Positions 9,078-18,174 of a stretch of 64,000 nucleotides of DNA are shown piece by piece. Source of the DNA: Cyanobacteriota bacterium (lineage in GTDB: Bacteria; Cyanobacteriota; Vampirovibrionia; Vampirovibrionales; Vampirovibrionaceae); assembly GCA_019751815.1 (NCBI GenBank), contig JAIEMW010000004.1, positions 849,933 through 913,932 of the forward strand. The letters run 5' to 3'. Within the stretch, counting starts at the first letter, position 1. Every line of letters starts with the position of its first letter. A program made the translations under genes and the position numbers. Under the pieces are notes generated by a model. That model was not told the DNA's origin. It was given only the letters and a program-made list of their open reading frames with translations, and did no database searches.

Positions 9078-9150
9078 TGGAGGTGATGAGATTCGAACTC
9101 ACTGCCTTCTGCGTGCAAAGCAGACGCTCTACCAATTGAGCTACACCCCC
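9078..9150 (-). tRNA. tRNA-Ala (anticodon TGC)
   Basis: On the minus strand a 73-base cloverleaf starts GGGGGTGTAGCTCAATTGG. The anticodon stem-loop has CTTTGCACG, anticodon TGC. The T-arm reads GTTCGAATC. The acceptor arm pairs GGGGGTG with CACCTCC with one G-U, discriminator A. The 3' CCA is not encoded. It lies convergent to the desaturase and 81 bases downstream of the small secreted protein gene. Confidence 0.97.
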
Positions 9151-9165
9151 ATGAGCGATGATGCC

Positions 9166-9191
9166 GATTATCCCTCGGTGTGGGGATAATC
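9166..9191. other. Hairpin upstream of tRNA-Ala
   Basis: GATTATCCC (9166-9174) and GGGATAATC (9183-9191) form a perfect 9-bp stem with an 8-base loop between the small secreted protein gene and the tRNA. There is no T-run on either strand, so it is not a standard terminator. It could be a processing or attenuating structure in front of the tRNA. Confidence 0.35.
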
Positions 9192-9230
9192 ACAATACTA
9201 TACTTGCAAGGGGGGAGGCAATAGTTCTGC

Positions 9231-9665
9231 TTATTGGTTCGGCTGGCTACACAGAATGCGAAAAACCTGCTCGCCCACACTGCCAGACTTGGGCTTTGAG
9301 AGCAGGGGTTCCTTCCAGTGCTCTTGGCTCAATAGTTTACCGTCTTCCCCAAGCACTTTGCTGCCAGCAATCCCAATTTCCTGCTGCTGGCAGTCGACCT
9401 GCCAGTCTTCATAAGTGATTTTTTGGCTGATTTGCTGAGCCTGTGGACTGTTGGGTAAAAAGCGAAGGGAGACAATCTGGACGCCTGCATTGGGCCCTAG
9501 GGTTTGAATGGATTCCATGTCCATAGAGACGGTTTGTCCGGGTTGCTTATTCTCCAGATCCTTTTGGTATTCGGCAATATCAAACCAGTCTTCGGCAAGA
9601 AGCACGGGGCAACAAAGCAGACCCAAGGCCACCAGGCAAATCGTCATGTTATTAGGCCGAGGCAT
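9231..9665 (-). CDS. Small secreted protein, surface-adhesin E-like
   Basis: About 144 residues from ATG at 9665. The N-terminus has a signal peptide (hydrophobic ICLVALGLLCCPVLLA, probable cut before EDW). The mature part carries the pattern YEDWQVDCQQQEIGI ... VFRILC with a Cys pair, resembling the short surface-adhesin E-like family of secreted beta proteins, whose members have no firmly known role. A longer frame to 9737 overlaps the upstream gene and lacks the signal-peptide layout; ATG at 9647 is also possible. It starts 21 bases beyond the stop of the acyl-CoA synthetase, so the two are probably co-transcribed. The family name is a tentative match. Confidence 0.6.
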   Translation of the reverse strand: MPRPNNMTICLVALGLLCCPVLLAEDWFDIAEYQKDLENKQPGQTVSMDMESIQTLGPNAGVQIVSLRFLPNSPQAQQISQKITYEDWQVDCQQQEIGIAGSKVLGEDGKLLSQEHWKEPLLSKPKSGSVGEQVFRILCSQPNQ

Positions 9666-9685
9666 TAAAATAAACCCATCTTCGC

Positions 9686-12379
9686 TTAGACCCACCTTTG
9701 ACGCTGACGACGTAACCAGGCTCGAACATGCTGCCACAAGCTTGAGGGAGGTACAGAGAGCTCTGTCGTTTTCTCTTGTTCACGTTTCTCTGGTTTAGCG
9801 GTCAATTGTTTCCTCGCATCAGGAAAGGAATATGTCCGGATCGCCCCAGGATGATGGACTTCTGAAATCAGCACTGCTTTTCCATCCGGTCCCCGTCGGT
9901 AAGTCCGCTCAATACGGCCAGAAAGATGCTCAACGACCGTCCAGGGCTCACCGTGTAATGATGAGGCGGAAGTGTTCTGAGGGGAATGACTGCTGCCAGG
10001 GCCGCTGCTTGAGCCGGTGGCGCTCAATGTAAATCGGGCATCAACCGCGATTCCGCCTTTTTCTGACGGGGTGGGTTTGGGTTGGGCAAAGAAGGGGTTA
10101 ATGTCAGACTCCTCAAGCTCAGGGAAGTCGTGTACCAGTTGTGAATAGCGAAGCATCACCTCTTCGAGTGTGTCAAAATCCACCTCTGGTTTCCCGCGAG
10201 AGCCTTTGAGAATATCCAACATCTTGATGCCCTGGATCATGTCGCGGGCATCTGTACCCGTCAGCGGATTGATCCGGAAACTGACATCTTTCAGCGTGTT
10301 GACGTAAATCCCGCCCAGCCCAAAGGCCATCAGTTTCCCAAACAGCGCGTCGTGCTTAAAGCCAATCAGGGTTTCCCTGCCAGACTTCATAAATTGCTGG
10401 ACCATGACCCCTTCACCGGGTTGGAAAGTCGTGATTCCTGCTTTGTTAATGTTGGCCATCAATTCATCGTAAGCTTTTTCAAGCTGTTCTGGGGTGCGAA
10501 GATCGACTTTGACCCCGCCAATATCGGTTTTATGGGTGATGGTTTTGGAAACCACTTTAATCACCAGTGGGTAACCCAATTGCGTTGCTAGTTGCATCAC
10601 TTCTGCTTTATCACGGGCTAGTCCATGTTTGGGCGTTGCTATCCCGTAAGCTTCTAATAGCTGTAAAGACTCTGTGGTGGTGAGTAACGTTCGGTTTTCC
10701 GCTCTGGCTGTGTCAATAATTTTCCGGACACGGGCCGGGTCAACATCGGCAAAACGTTTTTCCACACCCAAGGGTTTTTCAGACCAAAGGCGGAAGTTTT
10801 CCATGGCGCCAATCCCGGTAACGGCTGACTCTAAGCTTTGGTAGAGCGGAGTGGGTTTTAACTGCTGGTTTTTAACCGCAGTTTGCACCTGTACTAACTC
10901 ACCTTCAGAGACAGACAATACAGTAAAAATCGGTTTTTTTGTGAGAAGTTGGGCTTCTGCCACTATTTTCCCGACATCGGCAGCCTGGATATTGAGTAAC
11001 GGCACCACAGAGACAACAATGCTATCGACATTCGGGTCTTCAGCCATAGCCAGTAGGGCTTTCTTAAAGCTTTCTGGCTTGTCCGAGGGGGTGGTGGCAA
11101 TGGTATCCACAGGATTGTTGCTGCTAGCGGCTGGCGGCAGAATTTGTTTTAACTGGTCTCTGGTGGCATCGCTGAGTGTGGCCACTTTGAGCTGCGGAAA
11201 ACGGGTTTCAATCAAGTCGGTCAACATCACCCCGTAGCCGCCTGAGTTAGATAGAATCCCAACTCTGGGACCTGCAGGCACCCGAGGCGCCATTTCAAAG
11301 GCTTTGGCGACAGAAAACAGGTCTTGTATCGAGTTAACCCGCTGAACCCCGCTTTGTTGAAAGAGGGCATCCACAGCGGTATCACTGCCGGCCAGAGCAC
11401 CCGTATGAGAGGATGCTGCTTTGGCGCCAACAGCCGTTTTGCCGGATTTAATCAACACAATTGGCTTTTGTTTGGAGACCACAGTGGCAATGCGGCGAAA
11501 GGCCTCAGGGTCTTTGATCGATTCCAGATAGCCTAAAATATACTTCACAGAAGGATCTTCTGCCCAATGATCGATCAGTTGGCTGCTATCGACATTGGTT
11601 TGATTTCCAATAGAGGCCATCTGAGAAAAGCCCAGTCCTGCGTTTCGGGCCTGCTGAATCAGATCGATACTCACAGCACCCGATTGAGAGAGGATGGCAC
11701 CGTTTCCTGGAGTGATATCGCCTGAAACAAATGTGGCATTCATCTGAACCCCTGGATTGGCATTGGCCACGCCCACACAGTTAGGGCCAATCATGCTCAT
11801 TTGGTGCTTGTTTAATGCAGCCTTGAGGGCCTCCTCCAAGGGCTGACCAGAGGGCCCCGCCTCATTAAATCCTGCACTAATGACCACAACGGATTTAACG
11901 CCCTTTTGCCCGAGCTGATCGACGAGAGCAGGCACGGTCTCTTTGGGGGTCATAATCACGGCCATGTCCACATCATTTGGTAGTGCTTGAATATCGGCCA
12001 CTGCATTTTGGACATTGCTACCGGCCCAGTCAAAAGACTGTCCGGCATACTTGGGGTTCACAGGGTACACCGTGCCGCCGTAGTGATTATGTTGGAGGTT
12101 TTCAAGAACCACCCGTCCAATGGTGCCGGGTTTGGCAGAGGCACCAACCAAGGCAATTTTCTTGGGTGCAAAAAGTGAGAGAAGCCGTGGGTCAGTTTTG
12201 CCGAAGCGTGGTCCGCTGGCGACAAGTGAAGCCTGCCCGAAAAAGGGTTGTGAGGGGCGAACAGGTGTTGCTTCAGGCTGATAGAGGTCATTGTGCAGAG
12301 TCATGGCTGGTAATTCCTTCATGACACCATTTGGCGCGAAACCATTTGGCCTCAGTGGTGTTGCGGTATGAATGTGCAT
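9686..12379 (-). CDS. Acyl-CoA synthetase (ADP-forming), fused alpha-beta subunits, with extra N- and C-terminal regions
   Basis: An 897-residue protein of the ADP-forming acetyl/acyl-CoA synthetase family, interconverting acyl-CoA + ADP + Pi with acid + CoA + ATP. Order: about 65 residues of low-complexity extension; CoA-binding domain with GAS (79-81); succinyl-CoA ligase-like part with the phosphohistidine loop SSHTGALAGSD (His325); ATP-grasp part with ITHKTDIGGV. The conserved core ends near ESDINPFF. About 130 further residues follow, starting Ser/Gly-rich and then a segment ERTYRRGPDGKAVL, not part of the usual enzyme. The N-terminal extension contains two FG motifs (FFG 46-48, RFG 58-60), resembling those of the four-gene PspA/Clp cluster. 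ATG with GGGAG nine bases upstream. Lysine-acetyltransferase (Pat-type) fusions were considered, but no GNAT motifs are seen. Confidence 0.85.
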   Translation of the reverse strand: MHIHTATPLRPNGFAPNGVMKELPAMTLHNDLYQPEATPVRPSQPFFGQASLVASGPRFGKTDPRLLSLFAPKKIALVGASAKPGTIGRVVLENLQHNHYGGTVYPVNPKYAGQSFDWAGSNVQNAVADIQALPNDVDMAVIMTPKETVPALVDQLGQKGVKSVVVISAGFNEAGPSGQPLEEALKAALNKHQMSMIGPNCVGVANANPGVQMNATFVSGDITPGNGAILSQSGAVSIDLIQQARNAGLGFSQMASIGNQTNVDSSQLIDHWAEDPSVKYILGYLESIKDPEAFRRIATVVSKQKPIVLIKSGKTAVGAKAASSHTGALAGSDTAVDALFQQSGVQRVNSIQDLFSVAKAFEMAPRVPAGPRVGILSNSGGYGVMLTDLIETRFPQLKVATLSDATRDQLKQILPPAASSNNPVDTIATTPSDKPESFKKALLAMAEDPNVDSIVVSVVPLLNIQAADVGKIVAEAQLLTKKPIFTVLSVSEGELVQVQTAVKNQQLKPTPLYQSLESAVTGIGAMENFRLWSEKPLGVEKRFADVDPARVRKIIDTARAENRTLLTTTESLQLLEAYGIATPKHGLARDKAEVMQLATQLGYPLVIKVVSKTITHKTDIGGVKVDLRTPEQLEKAYDELMANINKAGITTFQPGEGVMVQQFMKSGRETLIGFKHDALFGKLMAFGLGGIYVNTLKDVSFRINPLTGTDARDMIQGIKMLDILKGSRGKPEVDFDTLEEVMLRYSQLVHDFPELEESDINPFFAQPKPTPSEKGGIAVDARFTLSATGSSSGPGSSHSPQNTSASSLHGEPWTVVEHLSGRIERTYRRGPDGKAVLISEVHHPGAIRTYSFPDARKQLTAKPEKREQEKTTELSVPPSSLWQHVRAWLRRQRQRWV

Positions 12380-12474
12380 ACATTTTGTCTCCCACGATTG
12401 TTCACGCGCAAAATTGAATATGAGTGGCTCATTATACTTAAAAACACTCTCAAACGAATATTGCTATGACAACC

Positions 12475-12525
12475 AAAAAAAATGCCAGGTTACGTGTGTT
12501 CTAAGGCAGAACACCGTGACCTGGC
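12475..12525 (-). terminator. Rho-independent terminator
   Basis: Read on the minus strand, GCCAGGT...ACCTGGC and TGTTCT/AGAACA form a long, nearly continuous stem (12484-12525) followed by ATTTTTTTT. It lies downstream of the radical SAM gene and before the acyl-CoA synthetase, so it should end the former transcript. Confidence 0.85.
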
Positions 12526-12670
12526 GGTTAGTGCGAGTGAAGATGAGCGAAGAAAAATCCAACCAATTTCATACCAACAGCGTCTCTCGTCTCGGACGGG
12601 GCTGTCTGTTGTTATCAGTATCGAAGAATTAATCCGGTGCCAGACCCAACCAAAGCACTATTTTTCTAGG

Positions 12671-13504
12671 CTATTTTTCGGCGTGGCTCTTGTTGTAAAT
12701 GGAGACAATCGGGCACTGGATGGCGGCTGCAAGGGCTGACTCTAGCGTTTCTGCCTGCTGGGGTGTTAATGTCTTGAGATTCACCGCGGGATACTCAACA
12801 GCATTGTGGTTTCCACGAGAATCCAATACCCATTGCAAGGGATAGGGTCTTTTGGGGGTGTTGAGTTGGACTTCATCCGGCTGAATCTGGTTGATGAGCG
12901 TGGCTAGTTCGCTCACTTCACTCAGATTGGCAGGCATAAACATGCATTGCAGAGACAGTTTGCGGTTGGGCTTTTGTTTGTATTCGCGGCGAAATTCAGT
13001 GGCACCGAGAATAATGCCTGCAAGCGTGACACCAGCCACCGGCCGGTTCATCATTTGCAGTGTCTTTTCAGAGGCGGCGTCGAGTTTAATGGCCACCAGA
13101 TCCGCGTCCATCAGGTCGCGTCGCACATCTGCGTTTTCTAGTGTCGTACCGTTGGTGAGCACCATTACAGGCTTGTGGGTGTACTCTTTGATCAGGTGAA
13201 TCACCTCACCCAGGTTTTCGGCCAAGGTGGGCTCCCCGCTACCGCTGAGTGTAATAATATCCGCCTCTTCCCAGGCACTGAGCCGTAAATCTCGTTCCAC
13301 CTGATCGGTGGTCACGTAAATTTGCCGGGCAATCGTTTTGTTTTGGATATCACCCAATTGGCAATAGATACAGTTGAAGGAACAAATCGACGTCTGAAGC
13401 AGCAGGTCGATTCCCAAGGAACTGCCGACCCGCCAAGAATGGACCGGGCCGTAGACCGATGATAAATGCGCAGTGGTGGGATCAAGTTTGGGAGGCATAC
13501 CCAC
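12671..13504 (-). CDS. Radical SAM protein (COG0731/TYW1-like short form)
   Basis: A 277-residue radical SAM enzyme. The 4Fe-4S cluster motif CSFNCIYC (Cys41, Cys45, Cys48) with the following QLG is typical of the short TYW1-like/COG0731 group; the SAM-binding GSGEPTL block lies near residue 100, and the strand TNGT follows at the expected distance. There is no C-terminal auxiliary cluster. The group is widespread but its substrate is not established, so I assign no reaction. It is followed by a strong terminator and preceded by the LysM gene with a 41-base gap, so the two may share a promoter. Confidence 0.85.
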   Translation of the reverse strand: MGMPPKLDPTTAHLSSVYGPVHSWRVGSSLGIDLLLQTSICSFNCIYCQLGDIQNKTIARQIYVTTDQVERDLRLSAWEEADIITLSGSGEPTLAENLGEVIHLIKEYTHKPVMVLTNGTTLENADVRRDLMDADLVAIKLDAASEKTLQMMNRPVAGVTLAGIILGATEFRREYKQKPNRKLSLQCMFMPANLSEVSELATLINQIQPDEVQLNTPKRPYPLQWVLDSRGNHNAVEYPAVNLKTLTPQQAETLESALAAAIQCPIVSIYNKSHAEK

Positions 13505-13545
13505 AGTCTAGAACGACTGGCCGTGCTTAATCAAGTAATAAGCTG

Positions 13546-14184
13546 TTAGCGCGCAGGGGGAAGCACCAATTTTTGTCCCAGGCTGAGTGTGTCTGGACTC
13601 GGCATATGGTTGGCTGTTTGAATCCGCTGAATAATCTCAGGCGTGGATTTTCCGTAATATTTATACGCGATACTGCCCAAGGTATCCCCGTTCTGCACTT
13701 CATAGGCAGAACCGTTCACCAATGAGCCAGAAGAAGCAAACGCGGGCGTACTGGGCTGGGTGACTACTGGCTGAACAGGGGCAGGCAGCGGCAACTCCGG
13801 CTGGCCTGATGATTGACTTGATCCAGAAGTCTGGATTAATTGAGATTCAGAGGCTGAGGTGGTCACAGGTGCCAGAGAACTGGCAGCCCGGTGGACAAAC
13901 CACGGACTCCACATCAAAAAACACCCGAGTGCGGTGGTGACCAAAACACCCGCAAAAAATCCAATGCCTAGCAAAAGGAAGGGGGAGCGCTCATCGCGGT
14001 AAAAAGTACGGGCTCCAGACCACAGCATATCCAAATCTTTGGCATGGTAATCTTCAGAACGGACATAGACTCCGGGGGTCTTCTCAAAAGAGCCGCGAAT
14101 CAATACGTCCTGATTGATCCGTTCGTTAAATAAAAGCTCTTCATCCAGGTCGTGTTGTGGTTTAATTGGCATTTGCAACCCCAT
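13546..14184 (-). CDS. Membrane-anchored LysM protein
   Basis: A 212-residue single-pass protein. Residues 1-67 are polar and probably cytoplasmic, 68-91 form the membrane helix, 95-155 a Ser/Pro/Gln-rich linker, and 161-209 a LysM domain (YEVQNGDTLGSIAYKYYG ... LSLGQKLVLP). LysM binds N-acetylglucosamine-containing glycans, so the protein probably links the inner membrane to peptidoglycan. No catalytic domain is present. It is divergent from valS across 278 bases. Confidence 0.85.
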   Translation of the reverse strand: MGLQMPIKPQHDLDEELLFNERINQDVLIRGSFEKTPGVYVRSEDYHAKDLDMLWSGARTFYRDERSPFLLLGIGFFAGVLVTTALGCFLMWSPWFVHRAASSLAPVTTSASESQLIQTSGSSQSSGQPELPLPAPVQPVVTQPSTPAFASSGSLVNGSAYEVQNGDTLGSIAYKYYGKSTPEIIQRIQTANHMPSPDTLSLGQKLVLPPAR

Positions 14185-14348
14185 AATGACTACATACCTT
14201 CATATGCTAAACTGCAAAATTGGCGAAAGCCTATTATTATTTGGCGAAGCAGAGGGGTAAAGGGTGTCTTTTAAAACGATAGTCGATTGAATCGGCTGGA
14301 GTAACTCTCTTGCTAACTCTCTAAATTATAAAATCGCCAGAACTTTAC

Positions 14349-14354
14349 TATAAT
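14349..14354 (+). promoter_or_regulatory. Possible -10 box upstream of valS
   Basis: A perfect TATAAT lies 109 bases before the valS start in the 278-base divergent gap. The expected -35 position carries only TTATAA-like sequence. I saw no T-box consensus element in the leader. Confidence 0.3.
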
Positions 14355-14462
14355 ATGCTTTTATTGAAGAGTGTGGCTTAATGAAGTTATTTTAAAGAGA
14401 TATTCGTTTACAATTTCCCTGATGCTTATCTTGTTGCGTATCTAGTTTTATGAGGATTCCGT

Positions 14463-17165
14463 GTGTCAACCGCAACCCTTTCCAAAGCCTACGATCCTAA
14501 GCTCGTCGAACAGTCAGTCTATACTTTCTGGGAGCAACATCAATTATTCCAACCCGAATCTATTCCGGCAAAAGCCGTGGGCAGTGCCTCAGAAAACGCC
14601 TTTACGATTGTGATTCCACCTCCCAATGTGACCGGAACACTTCATATGGGACATGCACTGGACTGCACGATTCAGGATATCCTGATTCGCTGGCATCGGA
14701 TGTGCGGAGACAACACACTGTGGATGCCTGGGACGGATCACGCCGGTATTGCTACGCAGAATGTGGTGGAAAAACAACTTCGGGTAGAAGGCAAAAGCAA
14801 AGATGCGCTTGGCAGAGAGGCGTTTCTCAAAATTGTCTGGGAGTGGGCCCAAGCCCGTAAAGGCGATATTGTGAATCAATTCAAGCGGATGGGGATTTCC
14901 CCAGATTGGCAGCGGCAGCGCTTCACCCTGGATGAGGGGTTAAGTATTGCTGTTCGCGAAGCCTTTGTTCGCCTCTACGATAAAGGCCTGATTTATCAAG
15001 GGCGCTATATTGTGAATTGGTGTCCGCGTTGTACTTCGGCTATTTCGGATATCGAAACGGATTATCAGGATGAAGAGAGTTTTCTCTGGGAAATTGCCTA
15101 TCCGTTGAGTTCGGAAAAAGGGCAATCACCAGAAGGGCATTTAGTAGTGGCCACCACCCGGCCCGAAACCATGTACGGGGATGTGGCTGTTGCAGTGCAC
15201 CCAGAGGATCCTCGCTATCAAAGTTTTATCGGTCAGACTGTTCGTCTGCCGCTCAGCAATAGAGAAATTCCCATTATCGCCGATGAGTACGTGGACCGTG
15301 AATTTGGCACCGGGGCACTGAAAATTACGCCTGCACATGATCCCAATGATTTTCTGCTCGGACAAAAACATAAGCTTGAGCCTGTTTGGGTGCTGGATGA
15401 GCACGGTCGGTTAAAAACAGACGACGCTGTGCCTCAGGCTCTGCAAGGGTTGGAGCGCTTTGATGCACGTCAAAAAACCGAAGAGCTTTTGCGCGAAGCC
15501 GGTTTTTTGGTCAGTAAAAAAGAGCATTCCCACCGGGTTGGCCACTGTCAGCGGTGTAACACCACCATTGAACCCTTGCTTTCCAAACAATGGTTTGTGA
15601 AAACAAAACCATTGGCTGAGAGAGCGTTAGCCTCTCTTGAAGCAGGAGAATTACGGTTTATCCCCGAGCGCTGGACCAATGATTATTTGCGTTGGATGAC
15701 TGATATTCAGGACTGGTGCATCTCCCGGCAACTCTGGTGGGGGCATACCATTCCTGCGTGGTACTGCAAGCAATGTGAGCATGTGCATGTGGCAACAGTT
15801 GCGCCCATAAACTGCAAGGAGTGCGGGGCTCAGGATTTTCGGCCCGAAACGGATGTGCTGGATACCTGGTTTTCTTCCGGCCTGTGGCCGTTTTCCACGA
15901 TGGGTTGGCCCCATTTAGACGCCCCTGATTTTAAAACGTATTATCCCACCAGTGTCTTGGTCACCGGCTTCGATATTATCTTTTTCTGGGTGGCCCGGAT
16001 GGTGATGTTTGGGCTGGAATTGACTGATCAATCCCCGTTCCACACCGTGTATATTCATGGCCTCATTCGAGATGAAAAGGGTCAGAAAATGAGTAAATCC
16101 AAGGGGAATACGGTTGATCCCGTTGAGATGATTGATGCCTATGGTTGTGATGGCTTTCGTTTTGCTCTCACCAGCTTAATTACCTACGGGGGGCAAGATA
16201 TTAAACTGGCCAAAGATAAAATTGAAACGGGTAAATTATTTTGCAATAAACTCTGGAACGCCTCTCGCTTTGTGCTGATGAATATTGAAGAAATGGATAA
16301 TCAACCGGTGAATTTGGCTGAATGTTCACTAATGGATCGCTGGATTTTAAGTCGCTACCACGAGACGGTACAGTCTGTGAATGAGCTACTGAGCGCCTAT
16401 AAGTTTGGTGAGATGGCGGGCGTTATTTATGAGTTTAGTTGGAATTATGTGTGTGATTGGTATGTGGAATATGCCAAAAAGCAGTTGAAAGATCCCGCAT
16501 TGGCCGCCAATACCCGGCGTATTTTGGCATTGTTATTAGACGGCATGTTGAAACTGGCCCATCCCATGATGCCCTACATTACGGAGGAAATTTGGCAGAA
16601 ATTACCCAAGCACTTGCCTTATTGTGACAGCCTCTCGATTATGCATGCCCCCTTTCCAGTCGCGGACAGTACACAGATTGATAATCACCTGAATGAGACC
16701 ATGGATGTTATTTTAGAAAGTATTCGTGCTGTGCGTCATATTCGACAGCAATATCAAATCGCCTTTAATACCCCAGTTAAACTGGTGATTGAGGCAGCTC
16801 ACCCGCCAGATTTTCAGGCCTTTTCTCAAGGAGAAGAAGTGCTTCGACATTTTATTACTGTGGCTGATTTATCCCTTTCTCCATCACCTATAGAAACACC
16901 GGTTAATTCAGCAGCGGCGGTTGTTTCACAATCGCGGGTATTTATTCTTTTAGAGGGACTGATTGATACCAGCCAAGAAAAAACCCGGATGGAAAAAAAG
17001 CAGGCCGAATTATTAAAAGAAAAGGCGCAGCTAGACGGCATGATGAGCAATGAGGGATTTTTGGCCCGTGCCCCAGAAGCAGTGGTTGCTAAAAATAAGG
17101 CCCGCTTGGAAGAGCTGACACAGCAACTCCAACTGCTGGAAAGTCAATTGGCACAAATAGTGTAA
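14463..17165 (+). CDS. valS: Valine--tRNA ligase
   Basis: A 900-residue class I aminoacyl-tRNA synthetase charging tRNA-Val. PPPNVTGTLHMGHAL contains the HIGH motif (HMGH 61-64) and KMSKS is at 542-546. The editing (CP1) domain lies about residues 190-350, zinc-type Cys pairs occur near 180 and 440, and the C-terminal 60 residues form the coiled-coil arm characteristic of ValRS. Start is GTG at 14463 with GAGGA upstream. Length is normal. The gene is monocistronic and convergent with the methyltransferase, leaving only 14 bases between stops. Confidence 0.98.
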   Translation: MSTATLSKAYDPKLVEQSVYTFWEQHQLFQPESIPAKAVGSASENAFTIVIPPPNVTGTLHMGHALDCTIQDILIRWHRMCGDNTLWMPGTDHAGIATQNVVEKQLRVEGKSKDALGREAFLKIVWEWAQARKGDIVNQFKRMGISPDWQRQRFTLDEGLSIAVREAFVRLYDKGLIYQGRYIVNWCPRCTSAISDIETDYQDEESFLWEIAYPLSSEKGQSPEGHLVVATTRPETMYGDVAVAVHPEDPRYQSFIGQTVRLPLSNREIPIIADEYVDREFGTGALKITPAHDPNDFLLGQKHKLEPVWVLDEHGRLKTDDAVPQALQGLERFDARQKTEELLREAGFLVSKKEHSHRVGHCQRCNTTIEPLLSKQWFVKTKPLAERALASLEAGELRFIPERWTNDYLRWMTDIQDWCISRQLWWGHTIPAWYCKQCEHVHVATVAPINCKECGAQDFRPETDVLDTWFSSGLWPFSTMGWPHLDAPDFKTYYPTSVLVTGFDIIFFWVARMVMFGLELTDQSPFHTVYIHGLIRDEKGQKMSKSKGNTVDPVEMIDAYGCDGFRFALTSLITYGGQDIKLAKDKIETGKLFCNKLWNASRFVLMNIEEMDNQPVNLAECSLMDRWILSRYHETVQSVNELLSAYKFGEMAGVIYEFSWNYVCDWYVEYAKKQLKDPALAANTRRILALLLDGMLKLAHPMMPYITEEIWQKLPKHLPYCDSLSIMHAPFPVADSTQIDNHLNETMDVILESIRAVRHIRQQYQIAFNTPVKLVIEAAHPPDFQAFSQGEEVLRHFITVADLSLSPSPIETPVNSAAAVVSQSRVFILLEGLIDTSQEKTRMEKKQAELLKEKAQLDGMMSNEGFLARAPEAVVAKNKARLEELTQQLQLLESQLAQIV

Positions 17166-17179
17166 ATATTTTTTCACCC

Positions 17180-18169
17180 TTATTTTTTAACACCAATATA
17201 TAAGAATACGCAGGCACTGCGGCAGGCTTCTGGGTGGTGCCGTAAAACGTAATCCAGAAATTTGAGTGGGGAGAGAAGCACCATCCAAACCATGGTGAAA
17301 AGCCGGTATAAAGCAATACTGCCGAGTGAGCAGATAATGGATAAGAACTCGACCAGAACGGCGGTAAGCGCGGAAGCGGGGCCTGCCAGAACGGTGAGTG
17401 ATTCTGTATCAAAACCCTTAAATTGGTGCAGCAAACCCATATGGGTAAAGCGCGTATAGTCGTGTGGGGCCGCATGGAATTGAAACATAAACGGCATTAA
17501 CACATAAATTTTGCCACCCGGTTTCAGCACACGCTGCATTTCCGCAATCACTTGGGTGGGATTGGCAACGTGTTCCAACATACTTTCACACACAATGGCA
17601 TCGAGAGAATTATCGACAAACGGGAGTTGCTGCGCATCTCCGACGATTTCCAAGTGTGAGTATGGGGTGTAATCTAGGTGAATTAAACCGGGGTGTTGAC
17701 GACGAAGAACACCGGCCCCAACACTCAAAATGTGAGCCTCTGGGCTAAATTGTTCGATAAATGTCTGTGAACTTGGTTCAGGTAGAAGTGCAACACCAAT
17801 GGTTTGCACCAAAAAACGGTAAAACCCAGGATACTGGCGGAGTTTTTCTTTTATTTGGTGTTGCCAGGTGGCGGTGTCATCAGACACAACAGGGCTTTGC
17901 TCACTCTCTTTAATATTAGCACTGATCTGCGGGCGTAAATCTGGCTGAGGACGGCCTTCTAGATTATAGGCAAGGGGATAGGTCGTTTGACAATGCGGGC
18001 ACACGACAGTCGAGCCCGTGATGTCATTTTTTCTAAAGTCTGCTTCAGTAAATAGACTGTTTTGGCACTGGATGCAATGCAAGAGGGCGAACCATGAAGA
18101 TGGTGTATTGGAAGACGCTGAATGGCCCTCTGTATTCCGTTCTTCTGTGTTGGCGTTGAATGCAGACAT
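17180..18169 (-). CDS. SAM-dependent methyltransferase with N-terminal zinc-ribbon
   Basis: A 329-residue protein. Residues about 30-70 carry two Cys pairs (CIQC ... CPHC), a Trm112-like zinc ribbon. The middle is a class I SAM methyltransferase of the Methyltransf_11 type: ILSVGAG, an acidic residue after HLD, DAIVCESMLEHV and LKPGGKIYVLMP. The C-terminal 80 residues are hydrophobic with two probable membrane segments. It starts five bases after the glycosyltransferase stop, so both are one operon, and a lipid-linked sugar or membrane lipid substrate is plausible (inference). No specific substrate can be named. Confidence 0.75.
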   Translation of the reverse strand: MSAFNANTEERNTEGHSASSNTPSSWFALLHCIQCQNSLFTEADFRKNDITGSTVVCPHCQTTYPLAYNLEGRPQPDLRPQISANIKESEQSPVVSDDTATWQHQIKEKLRQYPGFYRFLVQTIGVALLPEPSSQTFIEQFSPEAHILSVGAGVLRRQHPGLIHLDYTPYSHLEIVGDAQQLPFVDNSLDAIVCESMLEHVANPTQVIAEMQRVLKPGGKIYVLMPFMFQFHAAPHDYTRFTHMGLLHQFKGFDTESLTVLAGPASALTAVLVEFLSIICSLGSIALYRLFTMVWMVLLSPLKFLDYVLRHHPEACRSACVFLYIGVKK

Positions 18170-18174
18170 AATGC

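Noticed and set aside
9666..9737. Extended start of the surface-adhesin E-like gene
   Set aside because: It overlaps the acyl-CoA synthetase gene and would precede a clear signal peptide.
14185..14462. Possible T-box leader ahead of valS
   Set aside because: I searched by eye for the T-box consensus AGGGTGG and anticodon-loop structure and found none.
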